From the NCBI RefSeq assembly GCF_005049235.1, contig NZ_SUMD01000001.1, positions 310,001-374,000 of the forward strand: a stretch of 64,000 nucleotides of DNA, read 5' to 3'. The notes beneath the pieces are model-generated. The model was not told the origin of the DNA. It saw only the letters and a program-made list of their open reading frames with translations, and searched no databases. The DNA comes from Rhodococcus oryzae. Its GTDB lineage: Bacteria > Actinomycetota > Actinomycetes > Mycobacteriales > Mycobacteriaceae. The position numbers and the translations under genes are program-made. Positions within the stretch are counted from its first letter, which is position 1, and each line of letters opens with the position of its first letter. Shown piece by piece: positions 1-10,261 of this stretch.

Positions 1-61
1 GCCGTCCGAGATCGCCCGGCTCGGCTACCTGGCCGGCATCGTGGCGACCGTGCTCAGCTAG
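1..61 (+). CDS. C-terminal fragment of an unidentified protein
   Basis: The reading frame starting at base 2 runs 19 codons to a TAG at 59-61 and gives PSEIARLGYLAGIVATVLS. The window edge cuts off the rest. The short hydrophobic end could be a membrane helix or a packed helix, but no family can be assigned. It is convergent with the acetyltransferase gene that ends at 82. Confidence 0.5.
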   Translation, partial: PSEIARLGYLAGIVATVLS

Positions 62-81
62 TCCGGGGTCGCCCCGCCGGC

Positions 82-570
82 TCAGACGAACTCGCGCACC
101 AGCACGGTGAGCGCGACGCCCGGCATCGGCTCCCAGTCGCGCTGGGGCGCGGGGACGAAATCGTTGCGATCGTAGATACGGCGGGCATCGACCATGTCGG
201 CCTCCGTCGAGATCACCACGCGCGCGAGCCCGCGATCGTAGGCCTCGTCCAGGACGTGCTTCACCAGCGCCGAGCCCACACCTTTGCCGCGGGCGGTCGG
301 CGCGACCGCGAGCATCCGGAACTCCAGTTCGCCCGGCTCCGCGACGTCGGCGAAGGGGGTGCCGGGCTCGGCGATCGTCAGCGAACCGACGATCTCGTCG
401 CCTGCGACGGCCACCACGACCTCGGCGTGCTCCGCGCGGGCCGCGGTATCGCGCAGGCGGTCCACGTACGCGCTCGTGTCCGGCACGAATCCACCGTCGA
501 CGTAGACATCGACGGTCAGCTCGCCGATGGTGTCGAAGTCGGCGGGTGTTGCGGGGCGAATCTCGATCAT
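82..570 (-). CDS. GNAT-family N-acetyltransferase
   Basis: This 162-residue protein has the GCN5-related acetyltransferase fold: an N-terminal beta strand (IEIRPATPADF), a central strand ELEFRMLAVAPTARGKGVGSAL that carries the acetyl-CoA-binding R/Q-x-x-G-x-G/A loop near residues 93-100, and a C-terminal strand (VALTVLVREFV). It would transfer an acetyl group from acetyl-CoA to an amine in the cytoplasm, but the substrate cannot be read from the sequence. It starts at an ATG with only a weak purine stretch upstream. It is co-directional with queA but separated by about 100 bases, so it is probably a separate unit. Confidence 0.85.
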   Translation of the reverse strand: MIEIRPATPADFDTIGELTVDVYVDGGFVPDTSAYVDRLRDTAARAEHAEVVVAVAGDEIVGSLTIAEPGTPFADVAEPGELEFRMLAVAPTARGKGVGSALVKHVLDEAYDRGLARVVISTEADMVDARRIYDRNDFVPAPQRDWEPMPGVALTVLVREFV

Positions 571-631
571 GGCGTCACTATCGCAGGACTTTCGTGAGAT
601 CCGGTCACGCGCGCGGGCCGATTGTGAACAA

Positions 632-661
632 CCTCACCCCCCGACCAGGGTCGACGTGAGG
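632..661 (-). terminator. Possible hairpin downstream of the QueA-like gene
   Basis: CCTCAC (632-637) can pair with GTGAGG (656-661), and an inner CGAC/GTCG pair lies between them. It sits just past the stop of the QueA-like gene on the minus strand. There is no T tract, so this is a weak terminator call. Confidence 0.3.
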
Positions 662-675
662 GGCGCGAGCAGGCC

Positions 676-1734
676 TTATGCCCGCAGCAGCAACGCGCTG
701 TCGCCGAACTCGTGCCACAGGTATCCCTCCTCGAGCGCGGCCTCGTAGGCCCGGCGCACCGCCGCGGTGCCCACCACGGACTCGAGCAGCATCAGGTGCG
801 ACGCGCCGGGGGCATGCCAGCCCGTGATCAGTCCGTCCACCACCCGGGCGGGCCGCCGCGCGCTCAACACCAGGTCCGTCCAGCCGGCCCCTGCCACGGC
901 CGTCCCGCGCTTGGTGGCCCCGGTTTCGAGCGCACGGGTCACCGTGGTGCCGACCGCGATGACCCGGCCGCCCGCCGCGCGCCGGTCGTTGATCAACCGG
1001 GCGGTCCACTCCGGCAGCTCATACCGCTCGGGGATCGGCTGCTCTCCTGGTTCGGCCGACGAGACCGACGTGTGCAGCAGGATCGGCGCGACCACCACCC
1101 CGGACACGGCCAGCTCGGTGATCATCGCGTGCGTGAAAGGCCTTGCCGCGCTGGCCATCTCCGCGCTCCCCCGGTCCTTCCCGAAGATGGTCTGGTAATA
1201 CGGCAGCGGCCACCGTTCCCGCACGTACGCGTAGGTGATCGGCCGGCCGGCGACAGCGAGCAGATCCCGCGGGACGTCCGCGACGCCGTCGATCTCCGCG
1301 CGCCACAGCCTGATCGACGTCCGCGGCCAGGGTTCCCGCAGCGTTGCCTGCGCGCCGAGCGGAAGGCGAATGCGCATGCCCGCAGCGGCGGCACCGAGCG
1401 GCCCGGTGACCGGACCCGGCGCACGCACTTCAACCACCCAGGCGCCGTCGTCGAGCGGCGTGGAGAAATGCACGACCACCCGGCCCACACCGTCGACCGT
1501 GCCGTCGACGGCGGCGGCGAGGGTGGCCGACGTGTTCACAATCACTACGTCGCCGGCGCGCAGATATCTCGGCAGCTCATGGAAACGGGCGTGTTCCACC
1601 CGCTGCCCCTCGGCCACCAACAGGCGCACGGTGTCCCGCAGCTGCCCGCGGCTCTCCGGCGGGCCGCTCGCCTCCAGCCGATCCGGCAGCACGAAGTCGG
1701 GTCCGGCCGCGGTCGCGACCCTCACCTCGGTCAC
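676..1734 (-). CDS. queA: QueA-like S-adenosylmethionine:tRNA ribosyltransferase-isomerase, divergent
   Basis: This 352-residue protein matches the QueA family (about 340-360 residues). It has the N-terminal region with ARFHELPRYLRAGDVVIVNTS, the YYQTIF segment, and the late RVIAVGTTVTRALE block. QueA transfers the ribosyl moiety of SAM to preQ1 in tRNA during queuosine synthesis. The usual APTAGLHF segment is replaced by a different stretch (SAEMASAARPFTHAM, about residues 190-204), and no other queuosine gene lies in the window, so the true reaction is uncertain. The GTG start overlaps the TGA of the upstream SDR by four bases (GTGA), which implies translational coupling and shared SoxR-responsive transcription. 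Confidence 0.75.
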   Translation of the reverse strand: MTEVRVATAAGPDFVLPDRLEASGPPESRGQLRDTVRLLVAEGQRVEHARFHELPRYLRAGDVVIVNTSATLAAAVDGTVDGVGRVVVHFSTPLDDGAWVVEVRAPGPVTGPLGAAAAGMRIRLPLGAQATLREPWPRTSIRLWRAEIDGVADVPRDLLAVAGRPITYAYVRERWPLPYYQTIFGKDRGSAEMASAARPFTHAMITELAVSGVVVAPILLHTSVSSAEPGEQPIPERYELPEWTARLINDRRAAGGRVIAVGTTVTRALETGATKRGTAVAGAGWTDLVLSARRPARVVDGLITGWHAPGASHLMLLESVVGTAAVRRAYEAALEEGYLWHEFGDSALLLRA

Positions 1735-2432
1735 GACGACGCCGCCGTGGTCAGCAGGTTCGCCGCGCGATAGCGGCCGCTCGCCGGTCGGGTGTCGAGG
1801 AGCCGCAACAGCGCGGGCACCACCGTCTCGGGTTCGGGCCGGTCGGAGATGTCCTCGCCCGGGAATGCCGCCTGGTGCATCGCGGTGCGCATGTCACCCG
1901 GGTCGAACGCGTACACCGAGAGCCGCGGATGCTCCACCGCGAGCACCGCCGTCGCGTGATCGAGGGCGGCCTTCGCCGCACCGTATCCGCCCCACCCCGC
2001 ATAGGCCTCGACCGCCGCGTCCGACGACACGTTCACGATCGCACCTCCCGCACGGCTCACCGGTTCGAGCAGCGCGGAGATCAACGCCAACGGCGCGAGC
2101 ACGTTCGTCGCGAACACTGTCGTCAGCTCGGCCTCGGGGTACCGTGCGAGCGTCGGCATCGGGCTGGGTCCGAGTGCACTGGCGTTGTTGAGCAGCAGGT
2201 CCAACCGCCCGCGGGAGGCGATCTCCCCGCGGAGCCGTTCTCTGTGGCCTGCATCGGTGACATCGCCCTGGCAGGTGGTGATCCCGTTCGCCTTGGCCGC
2301 GACCCGTTCGAGTGGCGCCGCGTTGCGGCCGGTGATGATCACCTGCCAGCCCCGTTCGGCCAGCGCGAGTGCCACCGCCCTGCCCAGGCCGGCCGATCCG
2401 CCGGTGATCAACGCCGTGCTGGTGTCGTTCAT
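1731..2432 (-). CDS. Short-chain dehydrogenase/reductase (SDR), SoxR-controlled
   Basis: This 233-residue protein has the classical SDR features: the nucleotide-binding TGGSAGLG near the N terminus, LLNNAS in place of NNAG, a Ser in the VNVSSD region, and the YGAAK catalytic Tyr-x3-Lys. It should be an NAD(P)-dependent oxidoreductase, substrate unknown. The start at 2432 is preferred over an upstream in-frame start at 2486 because AAGGAG lies about seven bases before it and because 2486 lies inside the promoter. The gene is first in a two-gene unit with the QueA-like gene and divergent from soxR. A SoxR operator sits in its promoter, so induction by redox-active compounds is expected. Confidence 0.85.
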   Translation of the reverse strand: MNDTSTALITGGSAGLGRAVALALAERGWQVIITGRNAAPLERVAAKANGITTCQGDVTDAGHRERLRGEIASRGRLDLLLNNASALGPSPMPTLARYPEAELTTVFATNVLAPLALISALLEPVSRAGGAIVNVSSDAAVEAYAGWGGYGAAKAALDHATAVLAVEHPRLSVYAFDPGDMRTAMHQAAFPGEDISDRPEPETVVPALLRLLDTRPASGRYRAANLLTTAASS

Positions 2433-2465
2433 CAGTGCTCCTTGCGTCCGGTGACTTCTGGGACC

Positions 2466-2496
2466 ATCCTGAAAGCTCAAGTTCACTTGATGTCAA
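2466..2496 (-). promoter_or_regulatory. SoxR box within a 19-bp-spacer promoter
   Basis: On the minus strand a perfect -35 TTGACA (2496-2491) is followed by exactly 19 bases and a -10-like CAGGAT (2471-2466). The spacer holds the dyad CAAGTGAACTTG (2478-2489), flanked by TGA/TCA-like bases. This closely matches the core of the enterobacterial soxS operator. Long 19-20 bp spacers carrying a dyad are the hallmark of MerR-family activated promoters. Transcription would start about 25 bases before the SDR start codon. Confidence 0.8.
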
Positions 2497-2519
2497 GGAC
2501 CGCAGGTGAGGAACTCGCG

Positions 2520-2993
2520 ATGCGCACCACGGATCTGCTGACCGTCGGCGAGGTGGCGCGGCGCAGCGGCTTGGCCCCGTCCGCACTGAGGTACTACGAG
2601 GACCAGGGACTGATCGCGTCGAGCAGGACGTCGGGCAACCAACGGCGCTATCAGCGCAGCGTGCTCCGCAGGATCGCGTTCGTCCGCGCCGCCAGGAGCA
2701 TCGGGCTCAGCCTCGACGAGGTGGCCGAGGCGCTCGCGCAGCTGCCGGACGGGCGCGCCCCGACCAGGGCCGACTGGACGAGACTCTCGCAGAGTTGGCG
2801 CAGCAGGCTCAACGAGCAGATCGACGCCCTGATCGCGCTGCGCGACGGACTCGACTCCTGCATCGGCTGTGGGTGCCTGTCCCTCAAGACCTGCGCGCTG
2901 TCGAACCCGGGCGACGCCGCCGCGAGCTACGGACCGGGCGCGGCCTACCTACCCAAGGCGCTGCACCCCGACGATGCGGACCGCTCCGCCTGA
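2520..2993 (+). CDS. soxR: SoxR, redox-sensing MerR-family activator with a [2Fe-2S] cluster
   Basis: This 157-residue protein has an N-terminal MerR helix-turn-helix (LTVGEVARRSGLAPSALRYY), a dimerisation helix, and Cys114, Cys117, Cys119 and Cys125 in the order C-x2-C-x-C-x5-C. That is the SoxR [2Fe-2S] ligand set. Oxidation of the cluster by redox-cycling compounds activates target promoters. The ATG at 2520 follows GGTGAGGA. An in-frame ATG at 2490 is less likely because it overlaps the operator. In actinomycetes SoxR usually controls oxidoreductases rather than soxS, and here the divergent SDR is the evident target. Confidence 0.93.
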   Translation: MRTTDLLTVGEVARRSGLAPSALRYYEDQGLIASSRTSGNQRRYQRSVLRRIAFVRAARSIGLSLDEVAEALAQLPDGRAPTRADWTRLSQSWRSRLNEQIDALIALRDGLDSCIGCGCLSLKTCALSNPGDAAASYGPGAAYLPKALHPDDADRSA

Positions 2994-3007
2994 CCGCCCT
3001 GCCACTC

Positions 3008-3949
3008 CTACCCCGGCAGCCGGGCGCGCAGGGCCCGCACGAACCAGTCGAGCGCGGCCGCCGAGCTGTCGGGCACTGCCCATCCGTTGACCACGGCGAG
3101 CAACCGAAGATAGCGCTCCCGGCGCGGGTCGTTCGCGGCCTCCAGCCGCGACAGCAGCCGCCGCCGAAGCGCGACGTCGTCGTCGGAATTGCCGCGCAGC
3201 CGGGAGTATTCCGCGGTCACCTCCGCCACCACCGGGTCGGCCGCGGACGAGGCCGGGTCGATGCCGGCGGCCAGCATCGGCTCGGCGTGGTCACGGACGA
3301 GCGCGACGATCTCGCGGCGCACGCCCGCGGAGCCGTCGTGTGCGCGGTCGTCTGCGTGGCCGCTCGCCATCTCCCGCATGACGGCGCGAAAGTCCGGATC
3401 CCAGGACAGCTCGGCCAGTTCCACCCACGCCTCGACCTGTTCGGCCTCGGGATCGTCGGGCAGTTCGGGGGTCATCGAGCGCATCATCCCCTCGAACGCG
3501 GGATCGCCGTCCAGCCCGCCGAAGGCGTGGTCGAGGAAATCGCCTATCAGGCTGCGCCGTTCGGTCTCGGACAGCTTGGCCAGCTTGTGCACGAGCCTCA
3601 TCTCCTCCGGGCCGGAGCCGCGCTTGGCGACCACCGACAAGACCGTCCGCCGCAGGCGCAGCGTCCGGATCTGCGCCGCCAGTGCCTCCGCGTGCGCCGC
3701 CGCGACCTCGGGCAGGGAGGTCTGGCGGTCCACGACGCCCTTGATCGTGGCCAGGTCCAGTCCCAGCTCGCGCAGCGTCCGCACGAGGTCCAGTCGTGCG
3801 ACCGAGTCGACGTCGTAGAGCCGGTAGCCGCCCGGGCTGCGGCCGGTCGCAGGCACGATCCCCCGATCCGCATAGAACCGAATGACCTTGACCGTCAGTC
3901 CGGTTCGCCTGGCCAGGTCACCGATCGAGAAGAGCGCGTCGTCGTCCAT
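3008..3949 (-). CDS. MerR-family transcriptional regulator with a large effector domain
   Basis: This 313-residue protein has a MerR winged helix at residues 6-75 (FSIGDLARRTGLTVKVIRFYADRGIVP, then GGYRLYDVDSVARLDLVRTLRELG), a coiled-coil dimerisation helix, and about 190 further helical residues of unknown ligand specificity. Long C-terminal domains in this family usually bind small molecules or drugs. It is convergent with soxR, with only 14 bases between stops. The likely promoter has MerR architecture and runs straight into the ATG, so the gene is probably autoregulated. No adjacent efflux gene identifies a target. Confidence 0.85.
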   Translation of the reverse strand: MDDDALFSIGDLARRTGLTVKVIRFYADRGIVPATGRSPGGYRLYDVDSVARLDLVRTLRELGLDLATIKGVVDRQTSLPEVAAAHAEALAAQIRTLRLRRTVLSVVAKRGSGPEEMRLVHKLAKLSETERRSLIGDFLDHAFGGLDGDPAFEGMMRSMTPELPDDPEAEQVEAWVELAELSWDPDFRAVMREMASGHADDRAHDGSAGVRREIVALVRDHAEPMLAAGIDPASSAADPVVAEVTAEYSRLRGNSDDDVALRRRLLSRLEAANDPRRERYLRLLAVVNGWAVPDSSAAALDWFVRALRARLPG

Positions 3950-3955
3950 GTCCCC

Positions 3956-3986
3956 ACTCTCGCGTCTCCCCCTGCGGGAGACTCAA
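3956..3986 (-). promoter_or_regulatory. MerR-type autoregulatory promoter with dyad, predicted leaderless
   Basis: On the minus strand TTGAGT (3986-3981), a 19-base spacer and GAGAGT (3961-3956) form a MerR-type promoter. The spacer region carries the dyad GTCTCCC (3964-3970) and GGGAGAC (3976-3982), separated by five bases. The ATG at 3949 lies six bases past the -10, so a transcript starting at the usual distance would begin at or near the start codon. Confidence 0.6.
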
Positions 3987-4088
3987 GTCCCGTGCCGCGG
4001 CCATCGCTCCGACCTGCGGAAACGAGCTCCGAAGCCGCTGCGCCGATGCTAGCCTGGATGAACGCGGCGACCGGAAAGGCGCTTGTCG

Positions 4089-5348
4089 ATGAATGGACAC
4101 ATTCGGAGATCGGCCACGGTGGCGCTGGCGCTGGCCGCCGCAGCGTTTGTTGTCGCTCCCCCGCAGGCGCACGGTTTCGCCGAGGACATCTGCTACTCCG
4201 AGGGCGGCGCCCCGCCGCACAACTGTGCGCCCTTGCCGCAGTCGTGTCCGCTCGACGATCCGAACGGGCCGCTGTGCGGACTCGAGGCGTTCGTTCGCTA
4301 CGGGTACACGTTGCGTCAGCCGCTCGGCGGACGCAGCCTCGTGCATTCCGACTCGACCTACATCATCGCCCGCACCGTCGGCTTCTCGGAGCGGGATGCG
4401 TATTGGATCGCGGCGTACGACGAGGCGACAGACCTGGGCACCTTCGCGCCACGAGACGTGAACGGCCAACTCGTCGCCGACGCCGCCGCGTTGACCACCA
4501 AGGACATCGGCGGTCTCGTGCGCACGCATTTCGCCACCGGCGGGTTCCTCTTCCATTTCCTCCCGACGATGCGGGGACCGCTGGATCCCGAGCCCGACGG
4601 GATGCGACCCGACGTCGATGATCCCGCGCACGAGGTCATGCTCACGCACGTGCGGCGGTGGGCCATGGCCGGGCCGGGCGGCAGCGCCCCGTTGTGCACG
4701 GGAGGCTTCACCACTCGCTCGGCCGACGGCGACTATGCCACTGGCGCAGCCTGTTACGCGGACCCGGAGCCGGCGCAGATCAACGGCGTGTACAGCGTGG
4801 AGACCCCGGTCGCGATCCCGTTCACCAACGTCACCGGAGAGCAGGTCATCTCCGACGGGGTGTCCTCATCGCAATTCGACTCCTGGATCGGCGCCGACTC
4901 GTGGAACGCGAGGATCGGCATCTACATCCACGCCCTCGGTGATCGCATCTCACACCATGCCTGCACCGACGCCGGCACGATCAGCGCGCCGTCGCCGGAC
5001 CGGCCGGAGTTTCGCATCGATCTGAACAAGCCCACCTGTGACCAGGGCCCGCACGCGGTCCGCCACGAGTACGAGACCGGTGTGGATTTCGCCGGGCTCG
5101 AGTCGGAGGACCAGACCACGAAAGCGGCGCTGTCAATGGTCTACGACGAGCTCGTCGAATTCGCACGGATCCGCGGAACCCTCGATGCCCAGGCCACCAC
5201 GCCTTCGACCAAGAACGCACTCGTGCTCGATGGGCTGTTGCCGGCCTTGGAGGTCGGGAATCCGGTCGAGCGGATGGAAGCCGTCACCGATGTCGGTTGC
5301 CGGCTCGGTGTGCCTGCCTTTCCTGGAAGCCCCGCCTGTCGGGGGTGA
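4089..5348 (+). CDS. Secreted cysteine-containing protein, possibly phospholipase-C-like helical fold
   Basis: This 419-residue protein starts with a basic and hydrophobic signal peptide (MNGHIRRSATVALALAAAAF...AHG), so it should be exported by Sec. The mature part opens with several Cys residues and contains HSDSTYIIA, FHFLP and LGDRISHHACTD. The spacing of His/Asp residues on helices is reminiscent of zinc-dependent phospholipase C/nuclease-type folds, but I cannot assign a family firmly. The ATG at 4089 has GGAAAGG about eight bases upstream and is preferred to a TTG two codons earlier. It is a single gene, divergent from the MerR gene. Confidence 0.7.
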   Translation: MNGHIRRSATVALALAAAAFVVAPPQAHGFAEDICYSEGGAPPHNCAPLPQSCPLDDPNGPLCGLEAFVRYGYTLRQPLGGRSLVHSDSTYIIARTVGFSERDAYWIAAYDEATDLGTFAPRDVNGQLVADAAALTTKDIGGLVRTHFATGGFLFHFLPTMRGPLDPEPDGMRPDVDDPAHEVMLTHVRRWAMAGPGGSAPLCTGGFTTRSADGDYATGAACYADPEPAQINGVYSVETPVAIPFTNVTGEQVISDGVSSSQFDSWIGADSWNARIGIYIHALGDRISHHACTDAGTISAPSPDRPEFRIDLNKPTCDQGPHAVRHEYETGVDFAGLESEDQTTKAALSMVYDELVEFARIRGTLDAQATTPSTKNALVLDGLLPALEVGNPVERMEAVTDVGCRLGVPAFPGSPACRG

Positions 5349-5351
5349 TTG

Positions 5352-5906
5352 CTACCGCGTTCGGTAGTGCAGGAACACCGTCCCGCCCTCGAACCGACGC
5401 TCGTCGACGAGCCGCAGGTCGAGCCGAACGTCCGCGGGCAGCGCCGGGGTGCCGCCGCCCACCACGGCCGGGACGAGATACAGCTGCCACTCGTCGACGA
5501 GTCCCGCCCGGATCGCGCTGGCAGCGAGCCCAGGGCCGCCGATCGACAGGTCGCCGGGCGAGGACGCCTTCAACGCTCGGATCGCCGCGGGATCGAACTC
5601 CCGCTCGAGCCGGGTGCGGGAGGTCGAGACCGCCTGCAGGGTGGTGGAGTACACGATCTTGTCGGCGGCCCGCCACAGCTCAGCGAAGTCATCCGCTGCA
5701 GGCGGGCCCGCGTCGCCGGCGATGAACTCCCAGCCGGCCATCACCTCGTACATGCGGCGCCCGTAGAGGTAGGTGCCGATCGGTCGCTCGCGGCCGTTGA
5801 CGAAACCGTGCACTTCCTCGTCCGGCATGGCCCAGTCGAAATTGCCGTCGCGGTCCGCGACGTATCCGTCGAGCGAACAGATCGACGAGTAGATCAACGC
5901 GCCCAT
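5352..5906 (-). CDS. Dihydrofolate reductase-like / RibD C-terminal domain protein
   Basis: This 184-residue protein has the RibD_C/DHFR-like reductase pattern: LIYSSICSLDGYVADRDGNFDWA at the N terminus, GTYLYGRRMYEVM, KIVYSTTL, and DLSIGGPGLAASAIRAGLVDEW, the NADPH-binding and C-terminal signature. Members are NADPH-dependent reductases of pterin- or pyrimidine-like substrates, often with unknown physiological substrates. The ATG at 5906 has GGGAGGAC upstream. The gene is convergent with the secreted-protein gene, with only three bases between stop codons, and lies 21 bases downstream of ligA. Confidence 0.88.
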   Translation of the reverse strand: MGALIYSSICSLDGYVADRDGNFDWAMPDEEVHGFVNGRERPIGTYLYGRRMYEVMAGWEFIAGDAGPPAADDFAELWRAADKIVYSTTLQAVSTSRTRLEREFDPAAIRALKASSPGDLSIGGPGLAASAIRAGLVDEWQLYLVPAVVGGGTPALPADVRLDLRLVDERRFEGGTVFLHYRTR

Positions 5907-5927
5907 GTCGTCCTCCCGATGTGCGGG

Positions 5928-8099
<2,172 letters not shown>

Positions 8100-8153
8100 T
8101 TATCGCAGGAGGCAGACAACGCCGCCGCTCGAGCGGGCGCCCGCGGGTCCTGT

Positions 8154-9176
8154 TCAGTCGAACTCGGCGCCGTCCGCGAATGCCCTCGTCAGCTCGGCGG
8201 CGCGACGCAGCGCCGTCCGCGCCCACTCCGGGCTCGCGCCCGCGAGACCGCATCGAGGCGTCACCGTCACCTGCGAGGCGAGGACCGACCGCGGGAACCC
8301 CAGCCGGTCGACGAGTGTCACCGCGGGCTCGGCGAGTTCGCGCCAGCCGGGCGCGGGCTCGGCGCTCAGCGTCGGCACCAGCCCGAGGGCCAGCGTGAGG
8401 CCGTCCTCGAGCAGTTCGCCGACCCCGTCGAGGTCCGCGACCGTCAGCTCGCTCAGGTCCAGTCCGATCATCGCGGCCCCGCTGCGACGCAACAGCCTCA
8501 GCGGCAGACCGGCGGCGCAGGAGTGCACCAGCACCGGCGACTCCAGCCGGTCGATCACCGACGAGAGTACGGCGAGCGCCTCCGGTTCGGGCATCGCGCG
8601 CGGGGTCTGCAGGATCGAGACGCCCGCCAGCGAACCGGCCAGCACCGCAGGCAATCCGGGCTCGTCGAGCTGCACCACGACGGGCGAGCCGAGCCTGCGG
8701 GCCACCTCGTCGACGTGCACGGTCAGCCCCTCGGCCAGCGATTCGGCGAGGTCGCGCAGCGCGCCCGCGTCGGTGAGCACGCGGTGTCCGCCGGACAGCT
8801 CGACCTGCGCGGCCAGCGTCAGCGGCCCGACCGACTGGATCTTCACCGGCTGATCGGTGCCCCGGCGCCCGGCGACCTCCCAGGCCTCCTCGAGCGCGTC
8901 CAGGTCACGCCGGAGCAGGTCGCGGGCCCGACGCGTCACCGCACCCGGCCGCTGCGCGAGCCGGTAGGCGGTGGTGGAGGTGTCCAGCGGCATGTCGACC
9001 AGCAGCGCGGCCGCGCGGCCGATCATGTCTGCGCCGACGCCGCGGTCGGGCAATTCGACCAGGTGCGGCAGCGCGGGAAGCTCGCCGACCACGATGGCGG
9101 CGGCCTCCCGCGGATCGGTGCCGGGCCAGGAACCGACGCCGGTCGCGACGCCGACCGGGATGGACGGTGCCGTCAC
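8154..9176 (-). CDS. MetE-like (cobalamin-independent methionine synthase C-domain) barrel protein
   Basis: This 340-residue protein resembles the C-terminal half of MetE/UROD-type barrels: [14 protein letters not shown] at the N terminus, [38 protein letters not shown] and a late [14 protein letters not shown] and PRCGL are positions where MetE-type enzymes bind zinc (His and Cys ligands). The protein lacks the N-terminal MetE domain, so full methionine synthase activity is doubtful. It is the mycobacterial Rv3015c type, always close to ligA. The GTG start overlaps the mnmA stop by four bases (GTGA), which favours this start over longer alternatives. Confidence 0.8.
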   Translation of the reverse strand: MTAPSIPVGVATGVGSWPGTDPREAAAIVVGELPALPHLVELPDRGVGADMIGRAAALLVDMPLDTSTTAYRLAQRPGAVTRRARDLLRRDLDALEEAWEVAGRRGTDQPVKIQSVGPLTLAAQVELSGGHRVLTDAGALRDLAESLAEGLTVHVDEVARRLGSPVVVQLDEPGLPAVLAGSLAGVSILQTPRAMPEPEALAVLSSVIDRLESPVLVHSCAAGLPLRLLRRSGAAMIGLDLSELTVADLDGVGELLEDGLTLALGLVPTLSAEPAPGWRELAEPAVTLVDRLGFPRSVLASQVTVTPRCGLAGASPEWARTALRRAAELTRAFADGAEFD

Positions 9177-10261
9177 CGACGGTCCGTGCCGGTACCGACG
9201 ATGGTGCCGCTGCCGAGGACCTCGTCGCCCGCGGGGTCGGGCCGGTACAGCACGACCGCCTGCCCCCTGGCCACGCCGGTCAGCGGCTCGCGCAGCTGCA
9301 CGTCCAGTCCGCCGTCGACCGGCACGACCACTGCCTCGGCCAGTCCGCCGTGCGCCCGGACCTGCACCACGCACTCGATCGGTCCCTGCGGCGCCGCGCC
9401 GGAGGTCCAGATCGCGCGCTCGGCCGCGATCGACCAGACCTGTAGGCGCTCGGCCGAGCCGACGGTGACGGTGCCGGTCTCGGGTTCGATGGCGGTGACG
9501 TAGCGCGGCTTGCCGTCGGCCGCCGGGCCCTGCACGCCCAGTCCCTTGCGCTGACCGATGGTGAAGCCGTGCACGCCCTCGTGATCGGCGAGCACCTCAC
9601 CGGAGTCCGCGTCGACGACCTTGCCGGGCCGGATCCCGATCTTGGCGCCGAGGAAGGCCCGGGTGTCCCCGGACGGGATGAAGCAGATGTCGTGGCTGTC
9701 GGGCTTGTCCGCGACCGCGAGCCCGCGCTCGGCGGCCTCGGCGCGGATCTGCGGCTTCGGGGTGTCGCCGACGGGGAACATGGCCCGGGAGAGCTGCTCG
9801 GCGGTGAGCACGCCGAGGACATAGGACTGGTCCTTGTCCGCGTCGACGGCCCGGCGCAGCACGCCGTCCTCCATGCGCGCATAGTGACCCGTCGCGACAG
9901 CATCGAAACCGAGCGCGATCGCGCGGTCCGCGAGGGCGGCGAACTTGATCTTCTCGTTGCAGCGCAGGCAGGGGTTCGGCGTCTCGCCTGCGGCGTAGGA
10001 CTCGATGAAGTCCTCGATCACGTCTTCCTTGAAGCGATCCGCGAAATCCCAGACATAGAAGGGGATCCCGAGGATGTCGGCGGCGCGGCGCGCGTCCCCG
10101 GCGTCTTCCTTGGAGCAGCAGCCACGCGATCCGGTTCGCAGGGTCCCCGGCGCGGTGGACAGCGCCAGGTGCACGCCAACCACCTCGTGTCCGGCGGCCA
10201 CCGCACGCGCCGCCGCCACCGCGGAGTCCACTCCGCCGCTCATCGCCGCCAGTACCCGCAT
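9173..10261 (-). CDS. mnmA: tRNA-specific 2-thiouridylase MnmA (TrmU)
   Basis: This 362-residue protein adds sulfur at U34 C2 of Lys, Glu and Gln tRNAs. It has the PP-loop ATP site SGGVDS at residues 8-13, [12 protein letters not shown] with the first catalytic Cys, TGHYAR, and CFIPSGD with the second catalytic Cys. The C-terminal beta-barrel is present ([21 protein letters not shown]). The ATG at 10261 shares one base with the upstream cysteine desulfurase stop (TGATG), so sulfur donor and tRNA thiolase are translationally coupled. Longer upstream starts are rejected because they lie inside that gene. Confidence 0.96.
   Translation of the reverse strand: MRVLAAMSGGVDSAVAAARAVAAGHEVVGVHLALSTAPGTLRTGSRGCCSKEDAGDARRAADILGIPFYVWDFADRFKEDVIEDFIESYAAGETPNPCLRCNEKIKFAALADRAIALGFDAVATGHYARMEDGVLRRAVDADKDQSYVLGVLTAEQLSRAMFPVGDTPKPQIRAEAAERGLAVADKPDSHDICFIPSGDTRAFLGAKIGIRPGKVVDADSGEVLADHEGVHGFTIGQRKGLGVQGPAADGKPRYVTAIEPETGTVTVGSAERLQVWSIAAERAIWTSGAAPQGPIECVVQVRAHGGLAEAVVVPVDGGLDVQLREPLTGVARGQAVVLYRPDPAGDEVLGSGTIVGTGTDRR

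Noticed and set aside
2490-2520. Upstream ATG for soxR at 2490
   Set aside because: It would put coding sequence in the operator region and lacks a ribosome site, whereas 2520 has GGTGAGGA upstream.
4083-4091. TTG start two codons before the ATG of the secreted protein
   Set aside because: The ATG has the better spacing from GGAAAGG and begins a normal signal peptide.
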